DNA of 64,000 nucleotides from Massilia niastensis DSM 21313 (GCF_000382345.1 NZ_KB908079.1:1-64000); one strand, 5' to 3'; shown: positions 16,508 through 27,097, counted from the first letter of the stretch. Program-made: numbers and translations. Notes: generated by a model from the sequence alone, not told the origin.

Positions 16508-18505
16508 CTAGACCGCGCGCAGCAGCGCCTTGCGTTCGGCGATCGCGACCACGGTCTGCACCAGCACCGCGGGCCGCAAGGGCTTGGCCAGGTATTCGTC
16601 GAAGCCCGCTTCGAGCGCGCGCTGCTGGTCTTCCTTGCGCGAGAACGCGGTCAGGGCGATCGCCGGCACCGCCGCCGCCTGGCGGTCGCGCAGTGCGCGC
16701 ACATGGCCGATCAGCTCGAAACCATCCATCAGCGGCATGCCGATGTCGCTGATGAACAGGTCGGGCCGGCGCCGCTCGATGACGCGCAGCGCCTCGGGGG
16801 CGTTCATCGCGGTCAGGACCGTGGCCTGGGTGTCGGCCAGCACCTGCTGCACCAGCTCCAGCGAATCGAGTTCGTCGTCCACCACCAGCACCGTCAGGCC
16901 GGACAGGTCGGCCGTGGCCTTCGCCGCCGCATGGGCCACGCGCGCCTCGGGCGCCGTGGCCGGCGCCGCGCCGGCGCCGGACGCCGGCAGGTGCAGGGTG
17001 AAGGTGGCGCCCTGCCCCGCGCCGGGACTGGCGACCGTGATGGTCCCGCCCTGCAGCTCCACCAGCTGGCGCGCGATCGCCAGCCCGAGACCGAGGCCGC
17101 CGTGGCGGCGCGCCGAGGAAGCGTCGGCCTGGCGGAAGCGGTCGAACACGAAGGGAAGGAAATCCGGCTCGATGCCGATGCCGGTGTCGCTCACATCGAT
17201 GGCGACGCCGTCGTCCTCGCGGCGCAGCGCGACGACGACCTTGCCGCCCGCCTCGGTGAACTTGATGGCGTTCAAGATCAGGTTGGACATCACCTGCTGC
17301 ATGCGCCCGACGTCGCCGATGACCATGCCGATGTCGTTCCCGAGGTCGGCGCTGAGACGGATATGCTTGCCGAGCGCGGCCGGGCGCGCGGTCTCGATGG
17401 CGGCCTGGACGAAATCGGCTGGCGCGATCGGCCTGGCTTCCACCCGCACCTTGCCGGCGATCAGGCGGCTCATGTCGAGCATGTCTTCGATCAGCTGGGA
17501 CTGGGCGCGCGCGTTGCGCTCGATGGTCTCGAGGCCACGGCGCAGCATGGCGTCGTCGCGGAAGCCCTGCAGCAGCAGCTGGGACCAGCCCAGCATCGCG
17601 TTCAGCGGCGTGCGCAGCTCGTGCGACAGGGTCGCCAGGAAGTCGTCCTTCAGCTGGCTCAGGTGCTCGGCCTCGACCCGCGCCTTCTGTTCGCGCAGGT
17701 AGAGCTGCTGGCGCTGCGCGGCGGTCTCGAGCGACGCGGCCAGGGTGCGGTTGCGCGCCGCCAGGCGGGTGTCGAAGATCGCGGCCAGCAGCGCAATGCT
17801 CAGCATGGCGACCGTGGCCACCGTGACCAGCAGCGCCAGGTGGTCCTGGTCGACCCCGTCCACCACCGCGCGGCAGATGCTGCCGACGCGGATATGGGCG
17901 GCCGCCATGCCGGTGTAGTGCATGCCGGCGATCGCGCCGCCCATCACCACCGCGGCGCCGAGCTGGGTCAGGCGCGGATGGCGCACGTTGTCGTGCAGGC
18001 GGAAGCCGATCCACAGGGCCAGCGCCGAGGCGCCGATGGCGATCGCGACCGAGGCGGCGAACAGTCCGGGAGCGTAGGTGATCGGCGGATCCATGCGCAT
18101 GCCGGCCATGCCGGTGTAGTGCATCGCATTGATGCCCAGCCCCATCAGGATCGCGCCCCATGCGAGGTGGCGGCCGCCGATCTCGCGGTGCCGCAGCTGC
18201 CACAGCGCCAGGCCGGACACGATCACCGGCAGCAGCCACGAGACGAAGGTAATCCAGGGATCGTAGCCGACCGGCATCGGCAGGCGGAAGGCGAGCATGC
18301 CGACGAAATGCATGGCCCAGATGCCGCTGCCCATGGCGAACGCCCCGCCGGCGATCCAGGCGTAGGGCCCGCGGCCATGCGCTTCCTTGACCCGCATGGC
18401 CATGCTCAAGGCCGTGTACGAGGCGAGGATCGCCACCAGGATCGACACTAATACCAGCAGGGGTTCGTAATGGCCGCTTAACATAAGGTTTCGACTGTTG
18501 GTCAT
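16508..18505 (-). CDS. MHYT-domain hybrid histidine kinase
   Basis: A 665-residue membrane-bound hybrid sensor kinase. The N-terminal integral-membrane MHYT sensor (about 10-245, seven predicted helices) has three signature motifs, MHFVGM (65), MHYTGM (128) and MHYTGM (195), proposed to bind copper and sense gases such as O2, CO or NO. A coiled linker leads to the dimerisation domain with His295 (SHELRTPLN), then the ATP-binding domain with N box (NLILNAIKF), G1 (DTGIGI) and G2 (GGLGLGLAI). A C-terminal receiver (about 538-660) has the phospho-acceptor Asp587 (LFISDIGMP). There is no Hpt domain in the protein; the free-standing Hpt protein at 28.7 kb could serve, but that is speculation. The start at 18505 has GGAG very close, so the site is imperfect. 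Confidence 0.93.
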   Translation of the reverse strand: MTNSRNLMLSGHYEPLLVLVSILVAILASYTALSMAMRVKEAHGRGPYAWIAGGAFAMGSGIWAMHFVGMLAFRLPMPVGYDPWITFVSWLLPVIVSGLALWQLRHREIGGRHLAWGAILMGLGINAMHYTGMAGMRMDPPITYAPGLFAASVAIAIGASALALWIGFRLHDNVRHPRLTQLGAAVVMGGAIAGMHYTGMAAAHIRVGSICRAVVDGVDQDHLALLVTVATVAMLSIALLAAIFDTRLAARNRTLAASLETAAQRQQLYLREQKARVEAEHLSQLKDDFLATLSHELRTPLNAMLGWSQLLLQGFRDDAMLRRGLETIERNARAQSQLIEDMLDMSRLIAGKVRVEARPIAPADFVQAAIETARPAALGKHIRLSADLGNDIGMVIGDVGRMQQVMSNLILNAIKFTEAGGKVVVALRREDDGVAIDVSDTGIGIEPDFLPFVFDRFRQADASSARRHGGLGLGLAIARQLVELQGGTITVASPGAGQGATFTLHLPASGAGAAPATAPEARVAHAAAKATADLSGLTVLVVDDELDSLELVQQVLADTQATVLTAMNAPEALRVIERRRPDLFISDIGMPLMDGFELIGHVRALRDRQAAAVPAIALTAFSRKEDQQRALEAGFDEYLAKPLRPAVLVQTVVAIAERKALLRAV

Positions 18506-18957
18506 ACTCCGGCGCACTGCGCGACCGGCAGCTGTCCAAGCACCGAGTGTACACGACGCGGCCGGACACACAGGTCCCGGCACGGCGTGCGGCGGGCGCC
18601 GGAACAGGCCTGGCAGGACTTCCGCGCGATTTCATGCGAATCGGGTCGCCCCGTCCCAGGACCGCGGCGGGCTCATGGGTGCGGCATCGACCGGTGCTCC
18701 GAGTATAGCGCGAGTTTCCCCAGTGCATCACATTTACCTGCGCCGGCCCCTGCTCCCCCCCGTCCATCTCCATTGCGCTAATGACAGCGCATCCGGCGAG
18801 GCGTAGAGTGATTGATGCATGGCGGCGCAGGGCGGCGCGCCCATTCGCACCTCGTTCATCGCATGGCACCGACATGGCGCCTTGCCTGCCGCCTCCCCCG
18901 GCCCGGCCGGATGCGCTCCGGCTTTCCGAATGCCTGTTTTTGATGAAAGGATGAGTC
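18506..18957. other. Divergent intergenic region between MHYT kinase and stress protein
   Basis: About 450 bases with no supported gene. It must carry both divergent promoters, but no strong sigma-70 match was found. An inverted repeat TGCGCT-N6-AGCGCA lies at 18774-18791, about 165 bases before the stress-protein start, and could be an operator. No FNR/ANR-type TTGAT-N4-ATCAA site is present, although such sites often precede universal stress genes. Confidence 0.45.
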
Positions 18958-19785
18958 ATGTACAAGACGATCGTCATCAATGTTGATGACGGGCCATTGA
19001 TGGAAAGCCGGCTGCTGGCGGCCGCCTGGCTGGCCGACGCCTTCGGCGCGCACCTGGTGGGCAGCGCCGTGACCGGCCTGTCGTGGTCCCAGTATGCGCT
19101 GCTGACCAGTTCCTTGACCACCCCGCCGCCCGGCGAAGACTTCCAGGTCTACCGCGACCAGGCCCATGCGTCGCTGCAGCGCTTCCGCCAGCAGGCCGGT
19201 CGCCTGGGCATCGGGTCGGCCGAGGAGCGCCTGGTCGAGGACGACAGCCGGCACGCCCTGCTGCTGCATGCGCGCTATGCCGACCTGGTGGTCACCAGCC
19301 AGGAGCCGGGCCGGCGCGGCGCGCTGGGCGGCATCCCGCAATACATCGCCCTGCACAGCCCGCGTCCGGTGCTGGTCGTGCCCGGCACCTATGCGGGCGC
19401 GCCGATCGGCGCCCGGATCGTCGCCGGCTGGGACGGCAGCATGCAGGCGATCCGCGCCCTCGATGCCGCCCTGCCCTTCCTGGCGCGCGCCGAGAAGGTC
19501 ACGCTGGCCCTGGCCGATCCGGAGCACGAACCGGGCCTGCATGGCGAGGAGCCGGGCGCCGACATGGCGCGCTACCTGGCGCGCCACGGCGTGAAAGTCG
19601 AGGTCGCCTGCGAGCGCGGCCGCGCCCCGGCCGGCGAGGTCCTGCTCGCCGTGGCGCGCAACGCCGGCGCCGACCTGATGGTCACCGGGGCGTTCGGACA
19701 CAGCCGCTACCGCGAACTGGTGCTCGGCGGCGTGACCCGCATCCTGCTCGAGCGCAGCCCGCTGCCGCTCCTGATCGCACACTGA
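18958..19785 (+). CDS. Universal stress protein, tandem UspA-type
   Basis: A 275-residue protein with an N-terminal UspA domain (about 1-140; KTIVINVDDG, then VVTSQEPG and PVLVVPG) and a second, shorter domain (about 150-275; RIVAGWDGSMQAIRALDAALPF, then DLMVTGAFGHSRYRELVLGGVTRILLE). The second half keeps the ATP-binding G-x2-G-x9-G(S/T)-like loop (GAFGHSRYRELVLGG), so at least that half may bind ATP. Such tandem proteins are induced by starvation or low oxygen. It is followed after 10 bases by the PHA synthase gene, so the two are almost certainly co-transcribed, linking stress response to carbon storage. AAGGATG precedes the start. Confidence 0.9.
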   Translation: MYKTIVINVDDGPLMESRLLAAAWLADAFGAHLVGSAVTGLSWSQYALLTSSLTTPPPGEDFQVYRDQAHASLQRFRQQAGRLGIGSAEERLVEDDSRHALLLHARYADLVVTSQEPGRRGALGGIPQYIALHSPRPVLVVPGTYAGAPIGARIVAGWDGSMQAIRALDAALPFLARAEKVTLALADPEHEPGLHGEEPGADMARYLARHGVKVEVACERGRAPAGEVLLAVARNAGADLMVTGAFGHSRYRELVLGGVTRILLERSPLPLLIAH

Positions 19786-19795
19786 GGCCGGCCCG

Positions 19796-21574
19796 ATGAA
19801 CGACCCGAGCGCGACTCCCCAGGCCGTACGCCAGCGCGACGCCAGCGCCTGGCAGGGCATGCGGCGCCAGTATCCGGAGGCCTATGTCGAGCACGCCTCT
19901 GCCGACCTGTTCCTGCAATCCGGACTGGGCAAGCTGACCGGCCACCTGTCCCCGGCCGCGCTGGGCCTGGCATGGATGGACTGGAGCAGCCACCTGCTGC
20001 TGTCGCCGGACAAGCAGAGCGAGCTCGCCAACCACGCCGCGGCGGCGCTGCTGCGCTGGCTGCAGTATTGCGTGAGCCTGCCGGCCGGCGACGCCGACGC
20101 GCCGATCGCACCGCTGGCCCAGGACAAGCGCTTCACCGACCCGGAATGGCAGGACTGGCCGTTCAATGCCCTGAGCCAGGCCTTCCTGCTGCAGCAGCAA
20201 TGGTGGCACCGCGCCACCAGCAGCATCCGCGGCATGTCTCCCCACCACGCCGACGTGGTGACCTTCATGGCGCGCCAGCTGCTCGACTGCGTCGCGCCCT
20301 CGAACTTCGTGTTCACCAATCCGGTGGTGCTGCGCGCGACCTGCGAGCATGGCGGCCTGAACCTGACCGGCGGGGCCATGCGCGCGCTCGGGGACGCCTT
20401 CAACGCGTTCAACGGCAAGCTGCCGGAACAGGCCTTCAAGCCGGGCCGCGATGTCGCCACCACCGCGGGCCAGGTGGTGCTGCGCAACCGCATCATGGAG
20501 CTGTTGCGCTATGACCCGGTGACGCCGCAGGTGCGCCAGGTGCCGCTCCTGATCGTGCCGGCCTGGATCATGAAGTACTACATCCTCGACCTGTCGCCGC
20601 AGAACTCGCTGGTGCGCTACCTGGTCGAGCACGGCCACACGGTCTACATGATTTCCTGGAAAAATCCGCAGGATGGAGACCGCGACCTCGGCATCGACGA
20701 CTACCGCCGGCTCGGCGTCATGGAGGCGCTCGACGCGATCACCCACGAGACCGGCGCCGACAAGATCAACGCCTGCGGCTACTGCCTCGGCGGCACCCTG
20801 CTGGCCATCGCCGCGGCCGCGATGGCGCGCGAGCGCGACCGGCGCCTGGCCAGCCTGACCCTGCTGGCGGCCCAGGTCGACTTCACCGAGCCGGGAGAAC
20901 TGTCGCTGTTCATCGACGAAAGCGAGGTCAGCTTCCTGGAGGCGACCATGTGGAGCCAGGGCTACCTCGACACGCGCCAGATGGCCGGCGCCTTCCAGCT
21001 GCTGCGCTCGAATGACCTGATCTGGTCGCGGCAGCTGCGCCATTACCTGTTGAACCTGCCGGAGCGCCAGACCGACCTGATGAGCTGGAACGCCGACGCC
21101 ACCCGCATGCCCTACCGCATGCACTCGGAGTACCTGCGCCGGCTGTTCCTGAACAACGACCTGGCCAGCGCCCGCTACGCCGTCGACGGCCGGCCGGTGG
21201 CCCTGACCGACATCAGCGCGCCGCTGTTCGCGGTCGGGACCCGGACCGACCACGTCGCACCCTGGCGTTCGGTGTACAAGATCGAGCTGCTGACCGACAC
21301 CGAGGTGAGTTTCCTGCTGACCTCGGGCGGCCACAATGCCGGCGTCGTCGCCCCGCCCGGCACCCAGGAGCGCAGCTACCAGATGACGACGCATGCGCAT
21401 GGAACGCCATATATTAATCCAGAGCAATGGCAAGAACAGACCGCCGTGCACGATGGCAGCTGGTGGCCGGCCTGGGAAGCCTGGCTGGCGCGCCATGCGG
21501 GCGACTGGACCGAAGCGCCGCCGCCCATGCTCGCACTCGGGCCCGCGCCCGGGCGCTACGTGTTCGAGGCGTGA
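19796..21574 (+). CDS. phaC: Polyhydroxyalkanoate synthase
   Basis: A 592-residue class I-type PHA synthase, which polymerises (R)-3-hydroxyacyl-CoA into polyester granules. The lipase-like box GYCLGG has the catalytic Cys330; Asp485 (GTRTDHVAPW) and His513 (SGGHNAGV) complete the triad. The N-terminal region has the usual WPFNALSQAFLLQQQWW block. Length fits class I, which works as a single subunit. No phaA, phaB or phasin gene is adjacent, so this is probably one of several phaC paralogues, placed in an operon with a universal stress protein, an arrangement known from organisms with stress-linked PHA loci. Confidence 0.93.
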   Translation: MNDPSATPQAVRQRDASAWQGMRRQYPEAYVEHASADLFLQSGLGKLTGHLSPAALGLAWMDWSSHLLLSPDKQSELANHAAAALLRWLQYCVSLPAGDADAPIAPLAQDKRFTDPEWQDWPFNALSQAFLLQQQWWHRATSSIRGMSPHHADVVTFMARQLLDCVAPSNFVFTNPVVLRATCEHGGLNLTGGAMRALGDAFNAFNGKLPEQAFKPGRDVATTAGQVVLRNRIMELLRYDPVTPQVRQVPLLIVPAWIMKYYILDLSPQNSLVRYLVEHGHTVYMISWKNPQDGDRDLGIDDYRRLGVMEALDAITHETGADKINACGYCLGGTLLAIAAAAMARERDRRLASLTLLAAQVDFTEPGELSLFIDESEVSFLEATMWSQGYLDTRQMAGAFQLLRSNDLIWSRQLRHYLLNLPERQTDLMSWNADATRMPYRMHSEYLRRLFLNNDLASARYAVDGRPVALTDISAPLFAVGTRTDHVAPWRSVYKIELLTDTEVSFLLTSGGHNAGVVAPPGTQERSYQMTTHAHGTPYINPEQWQEQTAVHDGSWWPAWEAWLARHAGDWTEAPPPMLALGPAPGRYVFEA

Positions 21575-21608
21575 ATGGATGCGGAGGATAGAGAAGGAGA
21601 AGTATGTG

Positions 21609-22112
21609 ATGAGTGCTTTTTATACGCCTTACGCGCGGATGCATGCCGTCGGCAAGGCCATGGGCCGGGTACGGCGCCGGCTGTGCGAACACATCGCCCA
21701 GCTGGCCGGAAAGCCCGACCGGGAGTTTGTGGAGGGATGGGATGCGCTGGTGGCCGCGGTCGAGGCCGGGTTCCGGCAGGAAGAGACCGTCATGGATGCG
21801 GTCGGCTACCCGGGCCTGGGCGAGCATCTGGCCGGGAATGCGTTCGCGCTGACCGCCCTGCATTCGATCACCTCGCGGGTCGAAGCGGGGGATACGATGC
21901 TGGGGCGGCAGGCATTGGCCGCGCTGGCCGACATCCTGTCGCTGCACCGCTTCACCGCCACGCTGGAAGTGGCGTTCGTGTTCAAGCCCGCCGCCTCGCT
22001 GCACCTGCGCGCCCATGCGGGCCGTGCGGCGCGCATGCGCGTCGAGGCGACAGGCGCCTGCCTGGCCTATACGCCGGCGCGGCCGGAGCGGCATCCCAGG
22101 AATGCGCATTGA
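21609..22112 (+). CDS. Hemerythrin-like protein with incomplete metal site
   Basis: A 167-residue protein whose middle (about 40-125) follows the bacteriohemerythrin pattern: RQEETVMDAVGYPGLGEHLA, then ALTALHSITSRVEAGD, then LADILSLHRFTATLEVAF. In a functional hemerythrin these blocks supply H, HxxxE, HxxxH and HxxxxD ligands to a diiron site. Here several of the ligand positions differ (for example GEHLAGN instead of HxxxH), so dioxygen binding is doubtful. The ATG at 21609 is preceded by GAAGGAG; an in-frame ATG 30 bases upstream is also possible. It follows phaC after about 35 bases and is probably in the same transcript. Confidence 0.6.
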   Translation: MSAFYTPYARMHAVGKAMGRVRRRLCEHIAQLAGKPDREFVEGWDALVAAVEAGFRQEETVMDAVGYPGLGEHLAGNAFALTALHSITSRVEAGDTMLGRQALAALADILSLHRFTATLEVAFVFKPAASLHLRAHAGRAARMRVEATGACLAYTPARPERHPRNAH

Positions 22113-22130
22113 AGCGCGCATGCAAAAGCA

Positions 22131-22162
22131 AAAAAGGCCTGCGACTTTCGTTGCAGGCCTTT
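22131..22162 (-). terminator. Terminator of the downstream tRNA-Val unit
   Basis: AAAGGCCTGC (22133-22142) pairs with GCAGGCCTTT (22153-22162). On the minus strand the stem is followed by a run of T, about 10 bases after the 3' end of the tRNA at 22173. The hairpin may also stop transcription arriving from the plus-strand hemerythrin-like gene. Confidence 0.75.
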
Positions 22163-22172
22163 CAGCGTATTC

Positions 22173-22247
22173 TGGTGGGAAGTGCAAGTTTCGAACTTGC
22201 GACCCCTGCAGTGTGAATGCAGTGCTCTACCCCTGAGCTAACCTCCC
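22173..22247 (-). tRNA. tRNA-Val, anticodon CAC
   Basis: The minus strand reads GGGAGGT (acceptor), a D arm with GCTC/GAGC, an anticodon stem CTGCA/TGCAG with loop TTCACAC, a T arm with GCAAG-TTCGAAA-CTTGC, and ACTTCCC followed by an encoded CCA. The loop places CAC at positions 34-36, which decodes GUG valine. The 75-base sequence is identical to the second copy at 22391-22465. Confidence 0.97.
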
Positions 22248-22257
22248 GGGTGGCCGT

Positions 22258-22286
22258 ATTATGCCACAGCTGTGGCGAGATGCCAA
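22258..22286 (-). promoter_or_regulatory. Promoter of the first tRNA-Val copy
   Basis: On the minus strand TTGGCA (22281-22286) and CATAAT (22258-22263) are 17 bases apart. The expected start is a few bases before the mature tRNA end at 22247. Confidence 0.6.
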
Positions 22287-22357
22287 ATAGCAATCTTGAA
22301 AAAGCGCATGGCTACGCCGATTCAGGTGTGCGTATCCATCCGGCGCCGCACAATAAC

Positions 22358-22384
22358 AAAGGCCAGCACGAAGCTGGCCTTTTT
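22358..22384 (-). terminator. Terminator of the upstream tRNA-Val unit
   Basis: AAAGGCCAGC (22358-22367) pairs with GCTGGCCTTT (22373-22382) around a 5-base loop, directly after the 3' end of the tRNA at 22391 on the minus strand. T-rich sequence is present on both sides, stronger on the plus strand. Confidence 0.65.
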
Positions 22385-22390
22385 GAATCT

Positions 22391-22465
22391 TGGTGGGAAG
22401 TGCAAGTTTCGAACTTGCGACCCCTGCAGTGTGAATGCAGTGCTCTACCCCTGAGCTAACCTCCC
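22391..22465 (-). tRNA. tRNA-Val, anticodon CAC (second copy)
   Basis: Identical to the copy at 22173-22247 over its whole length, with the same anticodon loop TTCACAC, T loop TTCGAAA and encoded CCA. It has its own -10 and terminator, so the pair is a duplication of a whole transcription unit and not a polycistronic tRNA operon. Confidence 0.97.
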
Positions 22466-22477
22466 AAAGCGAGGCGT

Positions 22478-22506
22478 ATTATGGCACAGAATCTGCGCCT
22501 CGTCAC
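22478..22506 (-). promoter_or_regulatory. Promoter of the second tRNA-Val copy
   Basis: On the minus strand GTGACG (22501-22506) and CATAAT (22478-22483) are separated by 17 bases. The -10 hexamer and the bases around it (GCCATAATACG against GGCATAATACG) match those of the first copy. Confidence 0.55.
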
Positions 22507-23210
22507 CCCTGCGGAGAATAATTTCTCCAAACACACTGCCCTTTGACGTTTTTATCGAGGCCCGTGAGGACCTGCTCGTGAATGGCAAGCTCGTCCGCGC
22601 TGGCCGATACCACGATGATCTCGCCCAGCGGCCCCGCGTCCAGGATCTCGCCGGCATCCGCCGTCTCGACGTCCACATCCATGGTCAGCGTGTTCTGGCC
22701 GCGCGTCATCGCCAGGTAGACGTCGGCCAGCAGTTCCGAGTCGAGCAGTGCGCCGTGCAGCTTGCGGTGCGCGTTCGAGACCTCGTAGCGGTCGCACAGC
22801 GCGTCCAGCGAGTTGCGCTTGCCCGGATGCAGTTCCTTCGCATGCACCAGGGTGTCGATCACGTTGCTGCAGTGCTCGACGAAGGGCGGCAGGCCGAGCC
22901 GCACGAATTCATGGTTCAGGAAGCCCAGGTCGAAGGGCGCGTTGTGGATGATGACCTCGGCGCCCTGGATATAGGCGCGCAGCTCCTCGGCGATCTCGTG
23001 GAACTTCGGCTTGTCGCGCAGGAACTCGGTGGTCAGGCCGTGCACCGCCAGCGCCGCCTCGTCCGAGTCGCGCTCCGGATTGATGTAACGGTGGAAGTTA
23101 TTGCCGGTGAGCTTGCGGTTGAAGATCTCCACGCAGCCGACTTCGATGATGCGGTCGCCTGTGCGTGGATTCAGGCCGGTGGTTTCGGTATCGAGGACAA
23201 TCTGGCGCAT
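22503..23210 (-). CDS. dnaQ: DNA polymerase III epsilon subunit (proofreading exonuclease)
   Basis: A 235-residue 3'-5' exonuclease that proofreads for the replicative polymerase. Exo I DTETTGL (7-13, Asp7 and Glu9), Exo II HNAPFD (about 94-99) and Exo III HGALLDSELL (about 157-166, His and Asp) are intact, so the enzyme is predicted active. The C-terminal tail (about 185-235) would contact the alpha subunit. It sits beside rnhA, the same pairing seen in E. coli (there divergent); here both are on the minus strand with about 50 bases between them. Its stop end overlaps the promoter of the neighbouring tRNA. Confidence 0.96.
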   Translation of the reverse strand: MRQIVLDTETTGLNPRTGDRIIEVGCVEIFNRKLTGNNFHRYINPERDSDEAALAVHGLTTEFLRDKPKFHEIAEELRAYIQGAEVIIHNAPFDLGFLNHEFVRLGLPPFVEHCSNVIDTLVHAKELHPGKRNSLDALCDRYEVSNAHRKLHGALLDSELLADVYLAMTRGQNTLTMDVDVETADAGEILDAGPLGEIIVVSASADELAIHEQVLTGLDKNVKGQCVWRNYSPQG

Positions 23211-23264
23211 GGATGAATACTGATGAGTTGGAGCGGTCCGCAGTATAGCAAACCGCAGCCGACA

Positions 23265-23762
23265 TCAACGACGCACCGACGCCACACCCCGGTTCGCCAG
23301 CACGTCCGCGCGTTCGTTGCCCGGGTGGCCGTTGTGGCCGCGCACCCAGCGCCATTCGACCGCGTGCTGCGCCTGCGCCAGGTCGAGCGCCTTCCACAGG
23401 TCGTCGTTCTTGACCGGTTCCCTGGTCGAGGTCTTCCAGCCGCGCGCCTTCCAGCCGTGGATCCATTCCGAGATCCCCTTCTGGACGTACTGGCTGTCGG
23501 TGTGCAGCACCACCTGGCAGGGACGGTTCAGCACCCCCAGCGCCTCGATCACGGCGCGCAGCTCCATGCGGTTGTTGGTGGTGTTCAGTTCGCCACCGAA
23601 GATTTCCTTTTCGTGACCGTTGGAGACGAGCAAGGCGCCCCATCCGCCCGTGCCCGGATTGCCCTTGCAGGCGCCATCGGTAAAGACCTCGACCTTGGTC
23701 AGGTTGGATTCGCTTGGTTCGCCCTTGGCGGGCTTGGTATCGTTCAACTTTTCTTCGCTCAT
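23265..23762 (-). CDS. rnhA: Ribonuclease HI
   Basis: A 165-residue enzyme that cleaves the RNA strand of RNA-DNA hybrids, clearing R-loops and primers. The catalytic residues Asp29 ([12 protein letters not shown]), Glu67 (NNRMELRAV) and Asp89 (LHTDSQYV) are present, with the fourth Asp near the C-terminus ([12 protein letters not shown]). A hydrophilic N-terminal extension of about 20 residues (rich in Lys, Glu and Pro) precedes the usual start. The ATG overlaps the stop of the methyltransferase gene by ATGA, so translation of the two is coupled. Confidence 0.96.
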   Translation of the reverse strand: MSEEKLNDTKPAKGEPSESNLTKVEVFTDGACKGNPGTGGWGALLVSNGHEKEIFGGELNTTNNRMELRAVIEALGVLNRPCQVVLHTDSQYVQKGISEWIHGWKARGWKTSTREPVKNDDLWKALDLAQAQHAVEWRWVRGHNGHPGNERADVLANRGVASVRR

Positions 23763-24532
23763 TCTCTGTTCGCCGCCGGGACTGCCGCCGGCCGCTTGCT
23801 CGTTTTCTTGTTCCATGCGGGACCGATGATGTGCATGCCCTTGACCCGCTTGATCGCATGCACGACATATACCGCGCCGAGGTAGGGCCACCAGCGTTGT
23901 CCGGCGCTCTCCATCATGGAGAACCGGCTCAGCCAGTGCGCCGTGCGGCACGGCGGCGCGTAGCAGCCGAAGTGGCTGCGGGTCGCGCCCAGGTTCAGCA
24001 ATTTTAGCCAGTCTTTCAGGCGCGGCAAAGAAATGAATTCGCCGCTGACCGGCAGGTAGTCGCTGCTGGCGATGCGGCCGACGCCCTGGCGCATGCCCCA
24101 CAGGCTGGCCGGGTTGAAGCCGCAGATGATCACCTGCCCTTCCGGGATCAGGACCCGTTCGACCTCGCGCAGCACCTGGTGCGGCTCGGCCGCGAATTCC
24201 AGCACGTGCGGCAGCACCACCAGGTCGATGCTCTGCGACGCGAACGGCAGATCGGCGAAGTCGAGCGCCACCGCGATCTGCTTGCCGCCCGAGGCGAACG
24301 CCAGTTCGTCGGCGCTCGAGGTGCGGGTCGCCGCCTGCCACTTGTTGGGCATGCGGCTGGCGGCGAGCGCGTCGAGCTGCGGCACGCCGATCTGCAATGC
24401 GTTGAAGCCGAAGATATCCACGGTCAACTCATCGAGGCAGGCCTGCTCGAACGCGCGCACGTATGCCCCGGCTGCCGATTGCAGCCAGACATCGAGCGCT
24501 ATAATGGATTTTTCGGACGCCGCGCTATCCAT
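23759..24532 (-). CDS. SAM-dependent methyltransferase-like protein
   Basis: A 257-residue class I methyltransferase-fold protein (Methyltransf_11 type). The recognisable part is [20 protein letters not shown] followed by the beta-strand motif [15 protein letters not shown], typical of motifs post-I to III. The glycine-rich motif I for SAM binding is not evident in its normal place, so activity is uncertain. In many betaproteobacteria a gene of this type lies between gloB and rnhA, as here. The start MDSAASEKS at 24532 has AGGTG upstream; it is divergent from gloB, with the starts only about 30 bases apart. Confidence 0.82.
   Translation of the reverse strand: MDSAASEKSIIALDVWLQSAAGAYVRAFEQACLDELTVDIFGFNALQIGVPQLDALAASRMPNKWQAATRTSSADELAFASGGKQIAVALDFADLPFASQSIDLVVLPHVLEFAAEPHQVLREVERVLIPEGQVIICGFNPASLWGMRQGVGRIASSDYLPVSGEFISLPRLKDWLKLLNLGATRSHFGCYAPPCRTAHWLSRFSMMESAGQRWWPYLGAVYVVHAIKRVKGMHIIGPAWNKKTSKRPAAVPAANRE
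24500..24505 (+). promoter_or_regulatory. Possible -10 element for gloB
   Basis: A perfect TATAAT lies about 60 bases upstream of the gloB start, inside the 5' end of the divergent methyltransferase gene. A TTGCAG lies 15 bases before it, a short spacing, so the pair is only a fair candidate. Confidence 0.4.
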
Positions 24533-24565
24533 GCCACACCTTTTGAAACATCTCTGCTGACCATC

Positions 24566-25366
24566 ATGACCAATTCGCCGTGTAAAGACCTGGCTGTCCT
24601 TACTATACCCGCCTTCCAGGACAACTATCTCTGGCTGATCCACGACGGGGTCCATGCCGCGGTGGTCGATCCCGGCGACGCCCAGCCCATCCGCGACGCA
24701 CTCGCCGCGCACGGGCTGACCCTGACTGCCATTCTACTCACCCATCACCATGCTGACCATATCGGCGGTGTCGGCGCCCTGCTGGCCGACGCGGCGGTAC
24801 CGGTCTACGGGCCGCGCCACGACAACATCGCCGGGCTGACCGAGATGCTGGGCGAAGGCGACCGGGTGCGGGTCCCGGGCCTGGACCTGGAACTGGAAGT
24901 GCTGGACGTGCCGGGGCACACGCGCGGCCACATCGCCTACGTGCGGCGCGCGCGTGGAGCGAACTGGCTGTTCTGCGGGGATACGCTGTTCGGGGCCGGC
25001 TGCGGGCGCCTGTTCGAAGGCACGCCGGCGCAGATGACGGCGTCGCTGGCCAAGCTGGCGGCCTTGCCGGACGACACCCTGGTGTATTGCGCGCACGAGT
25101 ACACGATCTCGAACCTGCGCTTCGCCCAGGCGGTCGAGCCGGACAACCAGGCCGTCGAGGCGCGGATGCGGGATGCGAGCGCGAAACGCGGCACCCGCCT
25201 GCCGACGGTGCCGTCCACCATCGGCCTGGAGAAAGGCAGCAATCCCTTCCTGCGCTATACCGAGCCGGGCATCGTGCACAGCCTGGTCGCGGCCGGGCGC
25301 CTGGCCGACGGCGCCACGCCGGTCGAGGCCTTCGCGGCCTTGCGCGAGTGGAAGAACGTGTTCTAG
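24566..25366 (+). CDS. gloB: Hydroxyacylglutathione hydrolase (glyoxalase II)
   Basis: A 266-residue metallo-beta-lactamase-fold enzyme that hydrolyses S-lactoylglutathione to D-lactate and glutathione, completing methylglyoxal detoxification. The metal-binding motif THHHADH is at 59-65, further ligands are in PGHTRGH (about 115-121) and [15 protein letters not shown] (about 135-150), and the glutathione-binding C-terminal part ends with REWKNVF. Length is normal for the family. The terminal palindrome of the convergent junction begins right after its stop. Confidence 0.95.
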   Translation: MTNSPCKDLAVLTIPAFQDNYLWLIHDGVHAAVVDPGDAQPIRDALAAHGLTLTAILLTHHHADHIGGVGALLADAAVPVYGPRHDNIAGLTEMLGEGDRVRVPGLDLELEVLDVPGHTRGHIAYVRRARGANWLFCGDTLFGAGCGRLFEGTPAQMTASLAKLAALPDDTLVYCAHEYTISNLRFAQAVEPDNQAVEARMRDASAKRGTRLPTVPSTIGLEKGSNPFLRYTEPGIVHSLVAAGRLADGATPVEAFAALREWKNVF

Positions 25367-25415
25367 GCAGGGTGGACAGCCATCGCCGCGTGGGCGGAAA
25401 ACCCGCCCACCCTGC
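25367..25415. repeat. Palindromic intergenic repeat between gloB and aceB
   Basis: GCAGGGTGG (25367-25375) is the perfect complement of CCACCCTGC (25407-25415), and an inner pair GTGGGCGG/CCGCCCAC forms a second hairpin. The unit GATCGCCGCGTGGGCGG or a close variant recurs at 38.78 kb, and the GTGGGCGG core at 35.08 kb. All copies lie between convergent genes, so this is a REP-like element that may serve as a two-way terminator. Confidence 0.75.
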
Positions 25416-25430
25416 GCCCGCCGTGTTACC

Positions 25431-27020
<1,590 letters not shown>

Positions 27021-27097
27021 GCTTGCTCCTGAATCGATGGTTGTGAATGCGTTGCCGGCCAGGCGCCCGTATAGGCGAGCTTGGCCTTTGTCATAGC

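Noticed and set aside
22173..22465. The two similar 75-base blocks as the start of a CRISPR array
   Set aside because: They fold as complete tRNA-Val genes with encoded CCA; there are only two and the interval is not spacer-like.
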